A DNA stretch of 33,357 nt from Candidatus Nitrosopumilus sp. (GTDB taxonomy: Archaea > Thermoproteota > Nitrososphaeria > Nitrososphaerales > Nitrosopumilaceae). The stretch covers positions 1 through 33,357 of the forward strand of contig JAGQHE010000057.1 of the NCBI GenBank assembly GCA_020431995.1, in the 5' to 3' direction. Positions 1 to 7,371 of this stretch are shown here, piece by piece (position 1 is the stretch's first letter; every line of letters starts with the position of its first letter). A program made the position numbers and the translations under genes. The notes under the pieces were generated by a model that ran no database searches, was not told the origin of the DNA, and saw nothing but the letters and a program-made list of their open reading frames with translations.

Positions 1-1219
1 TGTCAACAATTTCTGAATACTTTCCTTTTTCGTCCTTTACGTTAAAGTACATTGCAGAGTTCTTGTACGGATAATTTTTGAGTCCTGATGCAAGATAGTA
101 TTGCTTGTCGCCATCAACTAGTGTCAACACTCTGCCGTACTGGCTAAGAAAACTGTTGGCAGGCAGTTCTTCCATGTGGAAATCCTTGCCCTTGTTGTTG
201 CTTGTGCCGACAAACGTTTTGATGGTCTGGCTTTCACCGTCCCAATAGTCTGATTCCCACAACACATTCACTGTTTCACCAGTTACAAAAATTCCCAATC
301 CGTCAGGATGATACGTGTCAATAGAATCAGGATCAGATGGCAGGTATTTTGACTTCTCAAACGTCATTCCCCCATCATGGCTTGCTGTAAAACTGGAATA
401 CCACCTTGTATCATTTGGCCTGTCTAGCCAAGACACATAAACATCGCCTCCAGATACTGCAATTTTCTGATTATGGATAGAGGTTTCTGCATTGTTGACA
501 CTGACCCTTTCAGTAACTGTGCCGTCAGGCAAAATCTTAATCAGGTATAGGTGACCTTTTTCGTCAAAATCTTTTTCATCATCCATGAGTAGATAGATCA
601 CATCATTACTGACAGTGGTTACAATGTCTTGCCTTACTTTGCCTTGATTGAAGATCTTTGTTGGCGCTGAGAATGTGTTACCAAAATCATCACTGACTGA
701 ATAAAACACATAGCTTGTATTTTCTGCCATGGTCCACAAAGTGCCAAAAACGTACAACTTTTGATTTGCAATTTCCACAATGCCGATATCATAATACACA
801 TTATCGCTAGTCAAGAGCAGCTTTGGCACTGAGAATGTTTTACCATCATCATAGCTAGATAGCATAAAGAAACTTGGTGGGGACTGGTTATTTGGTGTGT
901 ATTGTTCGTAAACCACAAGGATGTTGTCATCATGTGAGACGATTTTGGTAAAGCCAATTCTTGGCTCCTTTAGAATTGTTTTGGGTTGGATGGTTGTTTT
1001 GCCATCGACTATTTGGGTAAAGGTGATTTCTGAATCCGCATTTTGGTTATGAGCCTTCCATATTATGTTGGCCTTGTCGTCTTGAATCGAGATTACGGGA
1101 TCGTCCAGATTGGTTTGATGTTCATCTTCATGCAAACCAAATGCAAAGGGATACTCATGGTAGTCATTTAAAATAACGCCTGAAAACCCGACTAGAATCA
1201 AAAGAACAAGAAATTTCAT
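1..1219 (-). CDS. Secreted Asp-box (BNR) sialidase-like beta-propeller, 3' end cut by window
   Basis: Reading leftward from the ATG at 1219-1217, 406 codons stay open to the window edge, so the C-terminus is missing. The first ~16 residues are a short Lys followed by a hydrophobic stretch, consistent with a signal peptide or anchor. Four Asp-box-like motifs are visible: SYDDGKTF (residues 122-129), SDDFGNTF (176-183), SHDGGMTF (280-287) and a weaker SNNKGKDF (340-347). Such repeats sit in turns of six-bladed sialidase-type propellers. I do not see a sialidase active-site Arg triad that I could assign, so the activity is unknown; it may be a cell-surface binding protein. Family assignment is good; enzyme function is not supported. 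Confidence 0.85.
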   Translation of the reverse strand, partial: MKFLVLLILVGFSGVILNDYHEYPFAFGLHEDEHQTNLDDPVISIQDDKANIIWKAHNQNADSEITFTQIVDGKTTIQPKTILKEPRIGFTKIVSHDDNILVVYEQYTPNNQSPPSFFMLSSYDDGKTFSVPKLLLTSDNVYYDIGIVEIANQKLYVFGTLWTMAENTSYVFYSVSDDFGNTFSAPTKIFNQGKVRQDIVTTVSNDVIYLLMDDEKDFDEKGHLYLIKILPDGTVTERVSVNNAETSIHNQKIAVSGGDVYVSWLDRPNDTRWYSSFTASHDGGMTFEKSKYLPSDPDSIDTYHPDGLGIFVTGETVNVLWESDYWDGESQTIKTFVGTSNNKGKDFHMEELPANSFLSQYGRVLTLVDGDKQYYLASGLKNYPYKNSAMYFNVKDEKGKYSEIVD

Positions 1220-1285
1220 TGTTTGATCAGGTGAATTATGACAAGTTCATAAGTTGTTCCATTCATTGGTATTGTGATAATTTTT

Positions 1286-1435
1286 TCATAGAAGTGATGA
1301 TATTACAAACCCACCGATTCCTATTGCAATACTTGCAATTCCAAGCATGCACTGCTTTTTCTCACAAAGGCAGCTTTCCTCATTTTCTTCCAGGGTTTGT
1401 TTTGCATCATTTATGATATACTCGTTTTGGGACAT
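1286..1435 (-). CDS. Small (49 aa) membrane peptide with Cys-rich N-terminal half
   Basis: A short open frame from ATG 1435 to a TGA at 1288-1286. The first ~29 residues are polar and acidic with three cysteines (CLC around residues 22-24 and C29). The last ~20 residues (GIASIAIGIGGFVISSLL) form one transmembrane helix that ends the protein. An in-frame ATG nine bases upstream (1444) would add three residues. The TATA-like stretch around 1455-1465 lies about 26 nt from ATG 1435, which fits a leaderless transcript from that start. It is divergent from the winged-helix regulator at 1554. Function unknown; could be a tail-anchored peptide. The ORF is too short for composition to prove it. Confidence 0.5.
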   Translation of the reverse strand: MSQNEYIINDAKQTLEENEESCLCEKKQCMLGIASIAIGIGGFVISSLL

Positions 1436-1553
1436 GCATTGCATTGGGTCTATAATTAATTAAGAATTTGCTTCAATTGTAACTGAACCAAAATCCTGTA
1501 CATATTCTCAATTAATTAGAAATTCTCTTAACTATGAACCACAAAACAATACT
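1436..1553. promoter_or_regulatory. Divergent promoter region with a 20-bp imperfect direct repeat
   Basis: Two AT-rich 20-bp stretches at 1454-1473 and 1510-1529 match at 16 of 20 positions (both begin aattaatta) and are spaced 56 bp apart. The first overlaps the TATA-like region of the leftward membrane-peptide gene and the second that of the rightward winged-helix gene, so they could be paired operators, perhaps autoregulatory. AT-rich promoter similarity alone could also explain them. Confidence 0.35.
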
Positions 1554-1952
1554 GTGAACAAGGACAACGCCAAATCCAATGACATGACAGATGGTCTTGA
1601 CAAATGCTGCAATCACGTCATTCTTGCATCTGATGACCAGAGACTAAAGATGTTAGGTGAGATATTTGGTAATAACACCAGCAGAAGCATCATGTCTCTT
1701 TTGATAGAAAATCAAATGACTGCAACCCAAATATCTGACAGACTAGGCATAAAGCTAAACCTTGTGATGTATCATCTAGACAAAATGATGGGCCTTGAAA
1801 TAATATCAATTACAGAAAGGACAAAAAACAGCAGGGGTCACCAAGTAAAGCATTACAGGGCAAAACAGGCAGTGATGATATTCTCAAAGAATGCAAAAAA
1901 CAGGACAGAATCAGTTTATGCTGCCATTGCTCCAACTGATAGTGTCTTGTAA
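1554..1952 (+). CDS. Winged-helix (ArsR-like) DNA-binding regulator
   Basis: A 132-residue protein starting at GTG 1554; no better in-frame start exists upstream. After an N-terminal tail with a CCNH motif (residues ~18-21), residues ~35-105 form a winged HTH: SRSIMSLLIENQMTATQISDRL, then the recognition helix region IKLNLVMYHLDKM, then a charged wing (TERTKNSRGHQVKHYRAK). The form LxxxMYHLDKM followed by a wing is typical of archaeal ArsR/MarR-like regulators. The Cys-Cys-x-His near the N-terminus might bind metal, but this is speculative. The 3' end overlaps the oppositely oriented 68-aa gene by 37 bp. Targets are unknown; it is adjacent to the cluster of genes sharing a common promoter box. 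Confidence 0.85.
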   Translation: MNKDNAKSNDMTDGLDKCCNHVILASDDQRLKMLGEIFGNNTSRSIMSLLIENQMTATQISDRLGIKLNLVMYHLDKMMGLEIISITERTKNSRGHQVKHYRAKQAVMIFSKNAKNRTESVYAAIAPTDSVL

Positions 1953-2122
1953 TGATTTGCAAGAAGGTGGTATTGCCCATAAAAGACATCACAGTCACGC
2001 ATCAGCGACTCGATCTCCTCATACAGCAGTCTTGCGCACTCTGCATCTGACATTTTGGTCTCTCTAATCCACCTTCTGGCATTCTTTGAATCAGGCATCA
2101 TCTTATGTGAATTATGGCTCAT
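1916..2122 (-). CDS. Small unknown protein, third gene of a coupled operon
   Basis: 68 residues from ATG 2122. The start overlaps the TGA of the preceding 59-aa gene in an ATGA arrangement, and a GGAGG (complement of 2133-2137) lies 10 nt upstream, so both coupling and a ribosome-binding site support this start. Residues ~24-60 look like one or two amphipathic helices (MSDAECARLLYEEIESLM, then CDVFYGQYHLLANHYKTL). No family recognised. Its last 37 bp overlap the 3' end of the winged-helix gene on the other strand. Confidence 0.55.
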   Translation of the reverse strand: MSHNSHKMMPDSKNARRWIRETKMSDAECARLLYEEIESLMRDCDVFYGQYHLLANHYKTLSVGAMAA

Positions 2123-2298
2123 GCAGCATGTGCCTCCGTGTATGCATTTGTAGTGTATCTCTGTTCGGATCTTGCAGTATTTAGATTGATTTGTGCATGT
2201 TTGATTCCAATCGTATTTTTTCGACGATGCTGCTCAATGGCACTCATCACCTTATAGAATTCCATCTCAACATCACAAAACAATGAGTTGCTGTGCAT
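2119..2298 (-). CDS. Small unknown protein (59 aa), middle gene of the coupled operon
   Basis: An open frame of 59 codons from ATG 2298 to TGA 2121-2119. The ATG follows directly on the TAG of the upstream 76-aa frame (tagATG), and GGAGG lies 8 nt before the ATG inside that gene's last codons. Its own stop overlaps the next gene's ATG. The protein begins MHSNSLFCDVEMEFYKVM and continues as a polar, probably helical chain rich in Gln, Arg and Asn. No family recognised. The two junctions and the Shine-Dalgarno sequence are the reason to call it. Confidence 0.5.
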   Translation of the reverse strand: MHSNSLFCDVEMEFYKVMSAIEQHRRKNTIGIKHAQINLNTARSEQRYTTNAYTEAHAA

Positions 2299-2529
2299 CT
2301 AGTATTCCTCCACATCCTCAAGAAACAGCCACGATAGTCCCTCTATCTGTTTCCAGGAATTTACAGATCTCTGTGGTGTCTCCTTGTGGTATCTTGGACT
2401 CTTGGATTTTGTACGATTCGTTTGAAAGTTATCAAGTTCTAATCCTTCTTTTACTGGGTTGCTTGTAACCAGGTTTTCTGTTGGCTCGGACTGCCAATTT
2501 TTTTGTTGTAAAATTGTTTGCGTGAACAT
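2299..2529 (-). CDS. Small unknown protein (76 aa), first gene of the coupled operon
   Basis: From ATG 2529 to TAG 2301-2299. The protein is polar, rich in Gln, Asn, Thr and Lys, with an aromatic/acidic C-terminus (WLFLEDVEEY). No recognised domain. It is supported by context: its start lies 24 nt downstream of a promoter box that is nearly identical to the ones in front of the starts at 3642, 4099 and 5118, and its stop abuts the ATG of the next small gene. On sequence alone it would be weak. Confidence 0.45.
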   Translation of the reverse strand: MFTQTILQQKNWQSEPTENLVTSNPVKEGLELDNFQTNRTKSKSPRYHKETPQRSVNSWKQIEGLSWLFLEDVEEY

Positions 2530-2552
2530 GGTTATGTTATGGCAGTTTAGTT

Positions 2553-2577
2553 ATTAACAAATGTGAGACAAACATCT
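2553..2577 (-). promoter_or_regulatory. Shared promoter box, copy 1
   Basis: Plus-strand attaacaaatgtgagacaaa followed by catct. Read on the minus strand it gives a GTTAAT TATA-like element preceded by a conserved TTTGTCTC block. It begins 24 nt before ATG 2529. Matches copy 3 at 22 of 25 positions by eye. Confidence 0.6.
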
Positions 2578-2961
2578 AATTTGTTTTTAAAAATCATTCA
2601 CATTGTAATGGTTGCAAGCAATCGATCGTAACAGGATTGTACTATGGTTCAAGACATGATTCTTTACATGGAGAACAATAGACGCTGCAGAAATCAACTT
2701 TAAACAAATCCCTTCCAGTCATTAGGCAATTGTTCGCTAGAGCACATATGTTTTATGCTGTGTAATGCAGTATTGTTACGATTAAGCAGTTAGTGCTTGT
2801 TGCAGAAAATATCTCTTTGTTATTTTTGACATGCTTCTGAGTATGCAGATGTATTTCATGAATGCATCACAAATAAGCATCTTGAAATATGATGAAATTA
2901 TGTTTTTTAGGAATTCATGGTGTTAGTAGACGATTCAAAAAAAGAAAATGGGATTTGTTGC
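2578..2961. other. Non-coding stretch, nothing convincing
   Basis: About 380 bases with only very short open frames in all readings and no hairpin, repeat or RNA gene that I can support. The right end receives the 3' end of the PepSY-protein gene. Confidence 0.5.
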
Positions 2962-3642
2962 TTATTGGATGTCGTCGGTTGTATCCTCAAAACCCACAGA
3001 TTCGCGTTCGACGTTTAGGATATCTCCAGTATTGGGGTCTATCTCTACTGAAACATCTTCATCCACAATGATAAAATCAACAGAGTATGTGAAAGAGTTG
3101 TTTTCCTTGTCTGTGTCAGCATCTACAAGATTGGATAGAACAGCGCCTACATGATCCATTGCAATCTGTATTGCGTCCCCTAGCGAGTTTTTAGGATTTG
3201 CAGATATGAAATAACCCTCCACATTGTCATCTGTCTCATTGTCGTCATTGGTCTCGCCGTCTCCATCACTGACTGACTTTCCATCGTTGGATTCGTCTTC
3301 GTTTTCTGCTGTCTCAGTAGGATCCTCTTCAACTTTGACTACTTTGCCGCTTCGTGGGTCTACCTTGACGTCAAATTCGCTTCCATCTTTGTGAATCTCC
3401 ACTCCGTACAGGTAATTCCCATCCTCGCTGTCATAGTCTACTGTGACTAGCTGTGATGGCTGCGCACCAATATGGTTGACTCCTATTGTTACAGCTTCGC
3501 CTGGGGTTATCTTGGCAAAAGCCAAACTTGCAGGAGAGATTGCAGCAAAGGAATCCCCAACACCTGCTGCGCCAACCATGAGAACTGCCATGGCTGCCGC
3601 AAAGAATGCAACATGTCTTTTTTGTGCAATTTTGTGTGTCAT
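2962..3642 (-). CDS. Secreted protein with two PepSY-like domains
   Basis: 226 residues with a signal peptide (basic MTHKIAQKRH, then a hydrophobic segment to about residue 33). Two related domains follow, each starting with a helix (TPGEAVTIGVNHIGAQPSQL at ~47-66 and SLGDAIQIAMDHVGAVLSNL at ~153-172). Each then has beta strands ending in a PepSY-type hairpin (FDVKVDPRSGKVVKVE and VSVEIDPNTGDILNVE). They are joined by a ~40-residue, very acidic Asp/Glu/Asn/Ser-rich linker. PepSY domains are small extracytoplasmic modules often linked to peptidase inhibition or substrate binding. It is expressed from the shared promoter box at 3667. Confidence 0.85.
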   Translation of the reverse strand: MTHKIAQKRHVAFFAAAMAVLMVGAAGVGDSFAAISPASLAFAKITPGEAVTIGVNHIGAQPSQLVTVDYDSEDGNYLYGVEIHKDGSEFDVKVDPRSGKVVKVEEDPTETAENEDESNDGKSVSDGDGETNDDNETDDNVEGYFISANPKNSLGDAIQIAMDHVGAVLSNLVDADTDKENNSFTYSVDFIIVDEDVSVEIDPNTGDILNVERESVGFEDTTDDIQ

Positions 3643-3666
3643 GGAGCCATTTGTGTTTTTTTGCTT

Positions 3667-3685
3667 ATTACAATTGAGAGACAGA
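3667..3685 (-). promoter_or_regulatory. Shared promoter box, copy 2
   Basis: attacaattgagagacaga on the plus strand, 25 nt before ATG 3642 of the PepSY-protein gene. The ttgagagaca core is identical to that of copy 3; the TATA-like part differs by one base (attaca versus attaac). Confidence 0.55.
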
Positions 3686-3859
3686 AAGCTAAGGAAGAAT
3701 TTGAAACGGTCATGGAATATTCATGATTTGTCTTGTTTAGTTAGCTGATTGTACCACATTTGACTTAGATTTTACGATAAAATTAGAAAAAACATGACAA
3801 TGATTGTTTTTATCAATCTTGTTTTCTCGCATCTTAAAAATATACTACAATAATTTGTT

Positions 3860-4099
3860 TCATAATAAATTAATTGAAATTCCATAATCTTCAAACTCGA
3901 TAATTAATTCATTATACATGTCATTATTTTTATCATTTTTTTCTATCTTGTATTCTCTCTCTGGTTTGCTTTCTGGAATATGAACATAATCTGGCATGTC
4001 AATTTCAGCAATTGCCTTGGCGATTGTTTCAGTGGATATTGTAACTAAAACAATCAGAATAATTGTGACTGTCATAGTTTTCGTCATTTTAATTTTCAT
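3860..4099 (-). CDS. Truncated paralogue of the adjacent secreted acidic protein
   Basis: 79 residues. The N-terminus (MKIKMTKTMTVTIILIVLV) and the region around the predicted signal cleavage (ETIAKAIAE, then IPES) mirror the 286-residue protein encoded at 4258-5118 (MKAKLTKTTIIAVLVMTLA, TQAIAE, IPES). After about residue 50 the similarity stops and the protein ends with a short acidic tail (IIEFEDYGISINLL). The promoter boxes of the two genes are also near-identical. I read it as a duplicated gene that lost its C-terminal domain, still with an intact promoter; a small secreted protein remains possible. Confidence 0.6.
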   Translation of the reverse strand: MKIKMTKTMTVTIILIVLVTISTETIAKAIAEIDMPDYVHIPESKPEREYKIEKNDKNNDMYNELIIEFEDYGISINLL

Positions 4100-4122
4100 A
4101 AATCAAAAACATTCTGAAAGAT

Positions 4123-4147
4123 ATTAACAGTTGAGAGACAAACATCT
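4123..4147 (-). promoter_or_regulatory. Shared promoter box, copy 3
   Basis: attaacagttgagagacaaa followed by catct on the plus strand, 24 nt before ATG 4099. It is the best match to copy 4 (attaacagttgaga core) and to copy 1 (gagacaaacatct end). Confidence 0.6.
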
Positions 4148-4257
4148 GAGAGTTGATCTTGTATTGATAAAATGTTGTTCTTATTTTTCTTGTCTAGTTA
4201 GATGATTGCATTAGGATCAGATTAGATTGTAAATTCTCAAATAAAAAATAAAAAGTT

Positions 4258-5118
4258 TTAGGAAACAGAGACCAATTCCATGGATGTGTTCCCGCTAACT
4301 GACTTGACCAGCCCTACTCCCGGTGCGAAATAGTTTGTTCCATAATTTCCGTCATTGAAATCATAGAGTCTTACAGACAGTGCGTCACTGTACGCGCCAA
4401 ACTTTACTTTGATTGGCATGTGAAGATTTTTTACAATGCTTTTCTCATGAACTAATCCTGGCACGTCTTCTACTGTGTATGAGAATCCAACTCCAAGACC
4501 TGGATTTGAGGGCATCATGATTCCTGGCAATGGTGTATCGTCACCAACAAGCCAGCTTCCCTCATGTCCAATGGCTTGGCCATCCTCATAGTCTGTAGAG
4601 TATTCGCCAAAGAAATACACCACACCGTTGTTTCCCTGTGCGTAAAAATCAGTGGCAATCTCAATTATCTTTCCATCCTCATACTCTGTAACTATTACAG
4701 GAACTGTCAAAACATCGTCGATCTCTACCGCTTGGTCTAGTACTTGCCATTCTTCGGCAATCTCAATTATATCTCCGCCATCACTCATAGTGCCTGCAAA
4801 ACGTAGTGTCTTGCCTTCATATTTTGAAATGGGAAAGTACTGGTTGTCAATGTTCTCAGTAAAGTTACATGGATTAAAAGATGAATCCTCTTCTGTTTCA
4901 TAGGCTGACTCATCATCTGTCTCATCCGTGTCCTCCAGAGGGTTTTCGGCCTTACATTCTCTCTGTTTTTCTTTAAACTCTCCCTCACTTTCTGGAATTT
5001 CAATTCCAATTTGGGTACTGGACTCTGCTATTGCCTGAGTTACAGTGCTCACAGATGTTGCAGCTAGAGTCATAACCAAGACAGCGATTATTGTAGTTTT
5101 TGTTAGTTTTGCTTTCAT
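4258..5118 (-). CDS. Secreted acidic protein of unknown function, full-length paralogue
   Basis: 286 residues. A signal peptide (residues 1 to ~32) is followed by an acidic, low-complexity linker (~40-80) and then a compact beta-rich domain of ~200 residues (starts CNFTENIDNQYFPISKYEG, ends SGNTSMELVSVS). It contains repeated short YEDGK/EDGQ turns and a GVGLVKSVSG-like final hairpin of the kind found in secreted beta-sandwich or beta-barrel domains. It reminds me of domains in archaeal and bacterial exoproteins with a FxPGVGLV motif, but I cannot name the family. A truncated paralogue lies just downstream, and both carry the same promoter box. Confidence 0.8.
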   Translation of the reverse strand: MKAKLTKTTIIAVLVMTLAATSVSTVTQAIAESSTQIGIEIPESEGEFKEKQRECKAENPLEDTDETDDESAYETEEDSSFNPCNFTENIDNQYFPISKYEGKTLRFAGTMSDGGDIIEIAEEWQVLDQAVEIDDVLTVPVIVTEYEDGKIIEIATDFYAQGNNGVVYFFGEYSTDYEDGQAIGHEGSWLVGDDTPLPGIMMPSNPGLGVGFSYTVEDVPGLVHEKSIVKNLHMPIKVKFGAYSDALSVRLYDFNDGNYGTNYFAPGVGLVKSVSGNTSMELVSVS

Positions 5119-5142
5119 TGATGGAAAGACTGCCTGGATAAT

Positions 5143-5165
5143 ATTAACAGTTGAGATACAATTCT
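5143..5165 (-). promoter_or_regulatory. Shared promoter box, copy 4
   Basis: attaacagttgagatacaat followed by tct on the plus strand, starting 25 nt before ATG 5118. One base differs from copy 3 within the gagagaca core (gagataca). Confidence 0.6.
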
Positions 5166-5278
5166 CGTTGCATCAGTGGTTTTTTTAGAAAAATAGGCGT
5201 TGTTTTCTGAAAAGATTTGTCAATACCCAGAGAGTTGTTCTACAAACATTATATCAAAAGAACATGTGACTCGAACTA

Positions 5279-5341
5279 ATGTCGAAGCATGAGACTAGCA
5301 GGATTTTTCTAACGGATAGAAGGTTGGTGAATTGTGAATGA
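5279..5341 (+). other. Possible 20-codon leader ORF overlapping the next start
   Basis: ATG 5279 opens a 20-codon frame (MSKHETSRIF...) whose TGA (5339-5341) falls just inside the following GTG-initiated regulator gene. It could couple or attenuate translation of the regulator, or be chance. Confidence 0.2.
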
Positions 5342-5867
5342 AGAGCCCAACAGTAATACTGTCAAAGTATTACAATTCATACAAGACAATCCTGGATGCC
5401 ACATGCGATACATCAAGAGGAAGGTAGAAATGTCAATGGGCACGATTCAATACCATCTAAATTTACTTGAAAAGCAAGGAAAGATAATCTCCGAGAGCCA
5501 GAATTTTCACAAATATTATTTTCCGATAGGACTTTTTGAGCAAGATCAAAGGGAAATCTTAAAAGTTCTCAATCAAGAATCTGCACGAGAAATCATAATG
5601 ATAATCTTAGAGAAAACAGATCCTACTCAAGCAGAGATTGCCAGGCATGTGGGCATCGCACCTGCTTCAATTAACTGGCACCTGAAAAGAATCGAGGAAA
5701 CTGGATTGATTGAGAACATCCAGGAGGGAAAGTTCAAGAGGTACAAGCTAAAAATATCCTCCAAACAGGTAATATCCATTATGAAGCATTACCATCCGAA
5801 CCTGTGGAGTAAGTTGAGCAGCAGACTAGCTGAGATGTTCCTTGTAATGTCATCGGAGAACGAGTAA
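5334..5867 (+). CDS. Regulator with two winged-helix domains
   Basis: 177 residues. The GTG at 5334 is forced as start because an in-frame TGA lies two codons upstream. The first winged helix spans ~8-65 (LQFIQDNPGCHMRYIKRKV, MSMGTIQYHLNLLEKQG, then wing SESQNFHKYYFP). The second spans ~75-140 (QESAREIIMIILEKTDPTQ, IAPASINWHLKRIEETG, then wing EGKFKRYKLK). Tandem HTH proteins of this form are common archaeal transcription regulators. It heads a compact operon with a membrane protein (4 nt gap) and an MFS transporter (no gap), so control of transporter expression is the simplest guess. It also lies next to the genes with the shared promoter box. Confidence 0.85.
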   Translation: MNEEPNSNTVKVLQFIQDNPGCHMRYIKRKVEMSMGTIQYHLNLLEKQGKIISESQNFHKYYFPIGLFEQDQREILKVLNQESAREIIMIILEKTDPTQAEIARHVGIAPASINWHLKRIEETGLIENIQEGKFKRYKLKISSKQVISIMKHYHPNLWSKLSSRLAEMFLVMSSENE

Positions 5868-5871
5868 TAGC

Positions 5872-6171
5872 ATGTTGTCGGAAATATTTCTGCAAATGGA
5901 GTCATTGGGTATTTCAGATGTCGTAGAGTTTGCAATCATTGGATTTTCATTGGGGTTGTTTGGGTTGTCGCTTTCTGCATATCGCAATACAGGCATGAAA
6001 AGAATTTTGTTTGCGGCAGGGGCATTTGCTTTGTTTGCAATTCAGTTATTTTTTGACTATTTTGAAGAATTTTTCAATTTGTTGGACGAAGATACTGCCG
6101 ATATTGTGCTCTCGTTGGTAACTTTGGGCATATTGATACTGTTCTTCATGGCAATAGTAAAAAGAAAGTAG
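5872..6171 (+). CDS. Small three-helix membrane protein
   Basis: 99 residues with three predicted transmembrane helices (around 16-36, 44-62 and 78-95), separated by a basic loop (YRNTGMKR) and an acidic loop (FEEFFNLLDEDTAD). It ends in KRK, giving a positive cytoplasmic tail. It starts four bases after the two-wing regulator stops, and its stop codon abuts the ATG of the MFS gene. No named family recognised; probably a regulator-linked membrane partner or sensor. Confidence 0.75.
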   Translation: MLSEIFLQMESLGISDVVEFAIIGFSLGLFGLSLSAYRNTGMKRILFAAGAFALFAIQLFFDYFEEFFNLLDEDTADIVLSLVTLGILILFFMAIVKRK

Positions 6172-7341
6172 ATGAAGGAACCCGGAAAACATGTCTGGAA
6201 GAATGTAAGAAATCTTGGTTTTGTGAGTTTTTTCACAGACATGTCATCGGAGATGATATTTGGCATATTGCCACTTTTCATCATGGATGATCTTGGAGCC
6301 GGAAAAGCAGTTTTGGGTCTTGTGGAGGGAATGGGTGAAGCTGTGGGTTATGGCACAAGAACCGTATCTGGCACAATCTCAGATAAAATAGGAAAGAGAA
6401 AACCACTCGTACTGTTAGGATATGGTCTATCAACAATAGCAAAACCGTTCTTTGCATTGTCTGCAAGTTGGGCACATGCATTTGGCATTAGAATAACTGA
6501 CAGGGTCGGAAAGGGAATCCGCACATCGCCAAGAGATGCATTGCTTGCAGACTCGACAGACATTACCAATCAAGGGCGAGCGTTTGGTCTGCATAGAACA
6601 ATGGATCAAGCAGGAGCAATAGTTGGACCACTGATCGCATTTGGTTTATTGTATTATTTTGAGATAAGGGACATCTTTTGGTTTTCATTAATTCCTGGAA
6701 TAATTGCATTGTTTATCTTGGCACGTCATGTAAAGGAAAGAAAAATAACTCCAAAGAAACAAAGCGTGTTTGCAAACTTTAGAGAAGTCCTACGTGGCAA
6801 GTTTTTGATATTTTTACTGATCATGACAGTCTTCTCTGTGGGTGCATTCAACTTTTCATTTATTCTTGTAGAATCATCAGAATTGGGTCTGAATGATAAT
6901 TTTGTACCCCTTGTCTATGTAGTCATCAACATGATGCACGCAGTAGTTGGCTTGCCATCTGGAATACTTGCAGACAAAATAGGCACTGAAAAAGTGATAC
7001 TTGTAAGCTTTGCATTGTTCCTTTTGACATGTGTTATCGGATTTTTTGAAACCGAGTTTGTCCTGGTGGGATTTGTTATGGCTGCAATATTTGGTTTGTA
7101 TCATGGGATGACTGTAACATCTCAAAGAACAATGGTTTCAAGATATGTCTCTGAACAACTCAGAGGAACTGCGTTTGGGATGTACTATCTCTTTGCAGGC
7201 ATATCGTTTCTTGTAGCCAATCTGACCTTTGGGGCGTTATGGGATAATCTTGGATCACAACTTGCATTTGGGTATAGCATAGCTACAACTATGACTGCGC
7301 TTATTTTACTGTCTTTATTTGTTGCAAGAAACAGGAGATAA
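6172..7341 (+). CDS. Major facilitator superfamily transporter
   Basis: 389 residues with about twelve hydrophobic helices, the usual MFS size. A motif A-type loop (SGTISDKIGKRKP, residues ~66-78) lies between helices 2 and 3, and a second half-repeat loop (SGILADKIGTEK, ~263-274) between 8 and 9. A conserved cytoplasmic stretch ITDRVGKGIRTSPRDALLA (~108-126) marks a prokaryotic MFS subfamily often annotated as drug or metabolite exporters. Substrate is unknown. It is the last gene of an operon with a regulator and a small membrane protein and is followed by a T-rich stretch. Confidence 0.88.
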   Translation: MKEPGKHVWKNVRNLGFVSFFTDMSSEMIFGILPLFIMDDLGAGKAVLGLVEGMGEAVGYGTRTVSGTISDKIGKRKPLVLLGYGLSTIAKPFFALSASWAHAFGIRITDRVGKGIRTSPRDALLADSTDITNQGRAFGLHRTMDQAGAIVGPLIAFGLLYYFEIRDIFWFSLIPGIIALFILARHVKERKITPKKQSVFANFREVLRGKFLIFLLIMTVFSVGAFNFSFILVESSELGLNDNFVPLVYVVINMMHAVVGLPSGILADKIGTEKVILVSFALFLLTCVIGFFETEFVLVGFVMAAIFGLYHGMTVTSQRTMVSRYVSEQLRGTAFGMYYLFAGISFLVANLTFGALWDNLGSQLAFGYSIATTMTALILLSLFVARNRR

Positions 7342-7352
7342 GGTATTTTCTC

Positions 7353-7371
7353 TAGTTTTCTTTTTTGCTGA
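7353..7371 (+). terminator. T-rich archaeal-type terminator
   Basis: ctagttttcttttttgc just downstream of the MFS stop. Pyrimidine/T runs like this commonly end archaeal transcripts. No hairpin. Confidence 0.35.
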
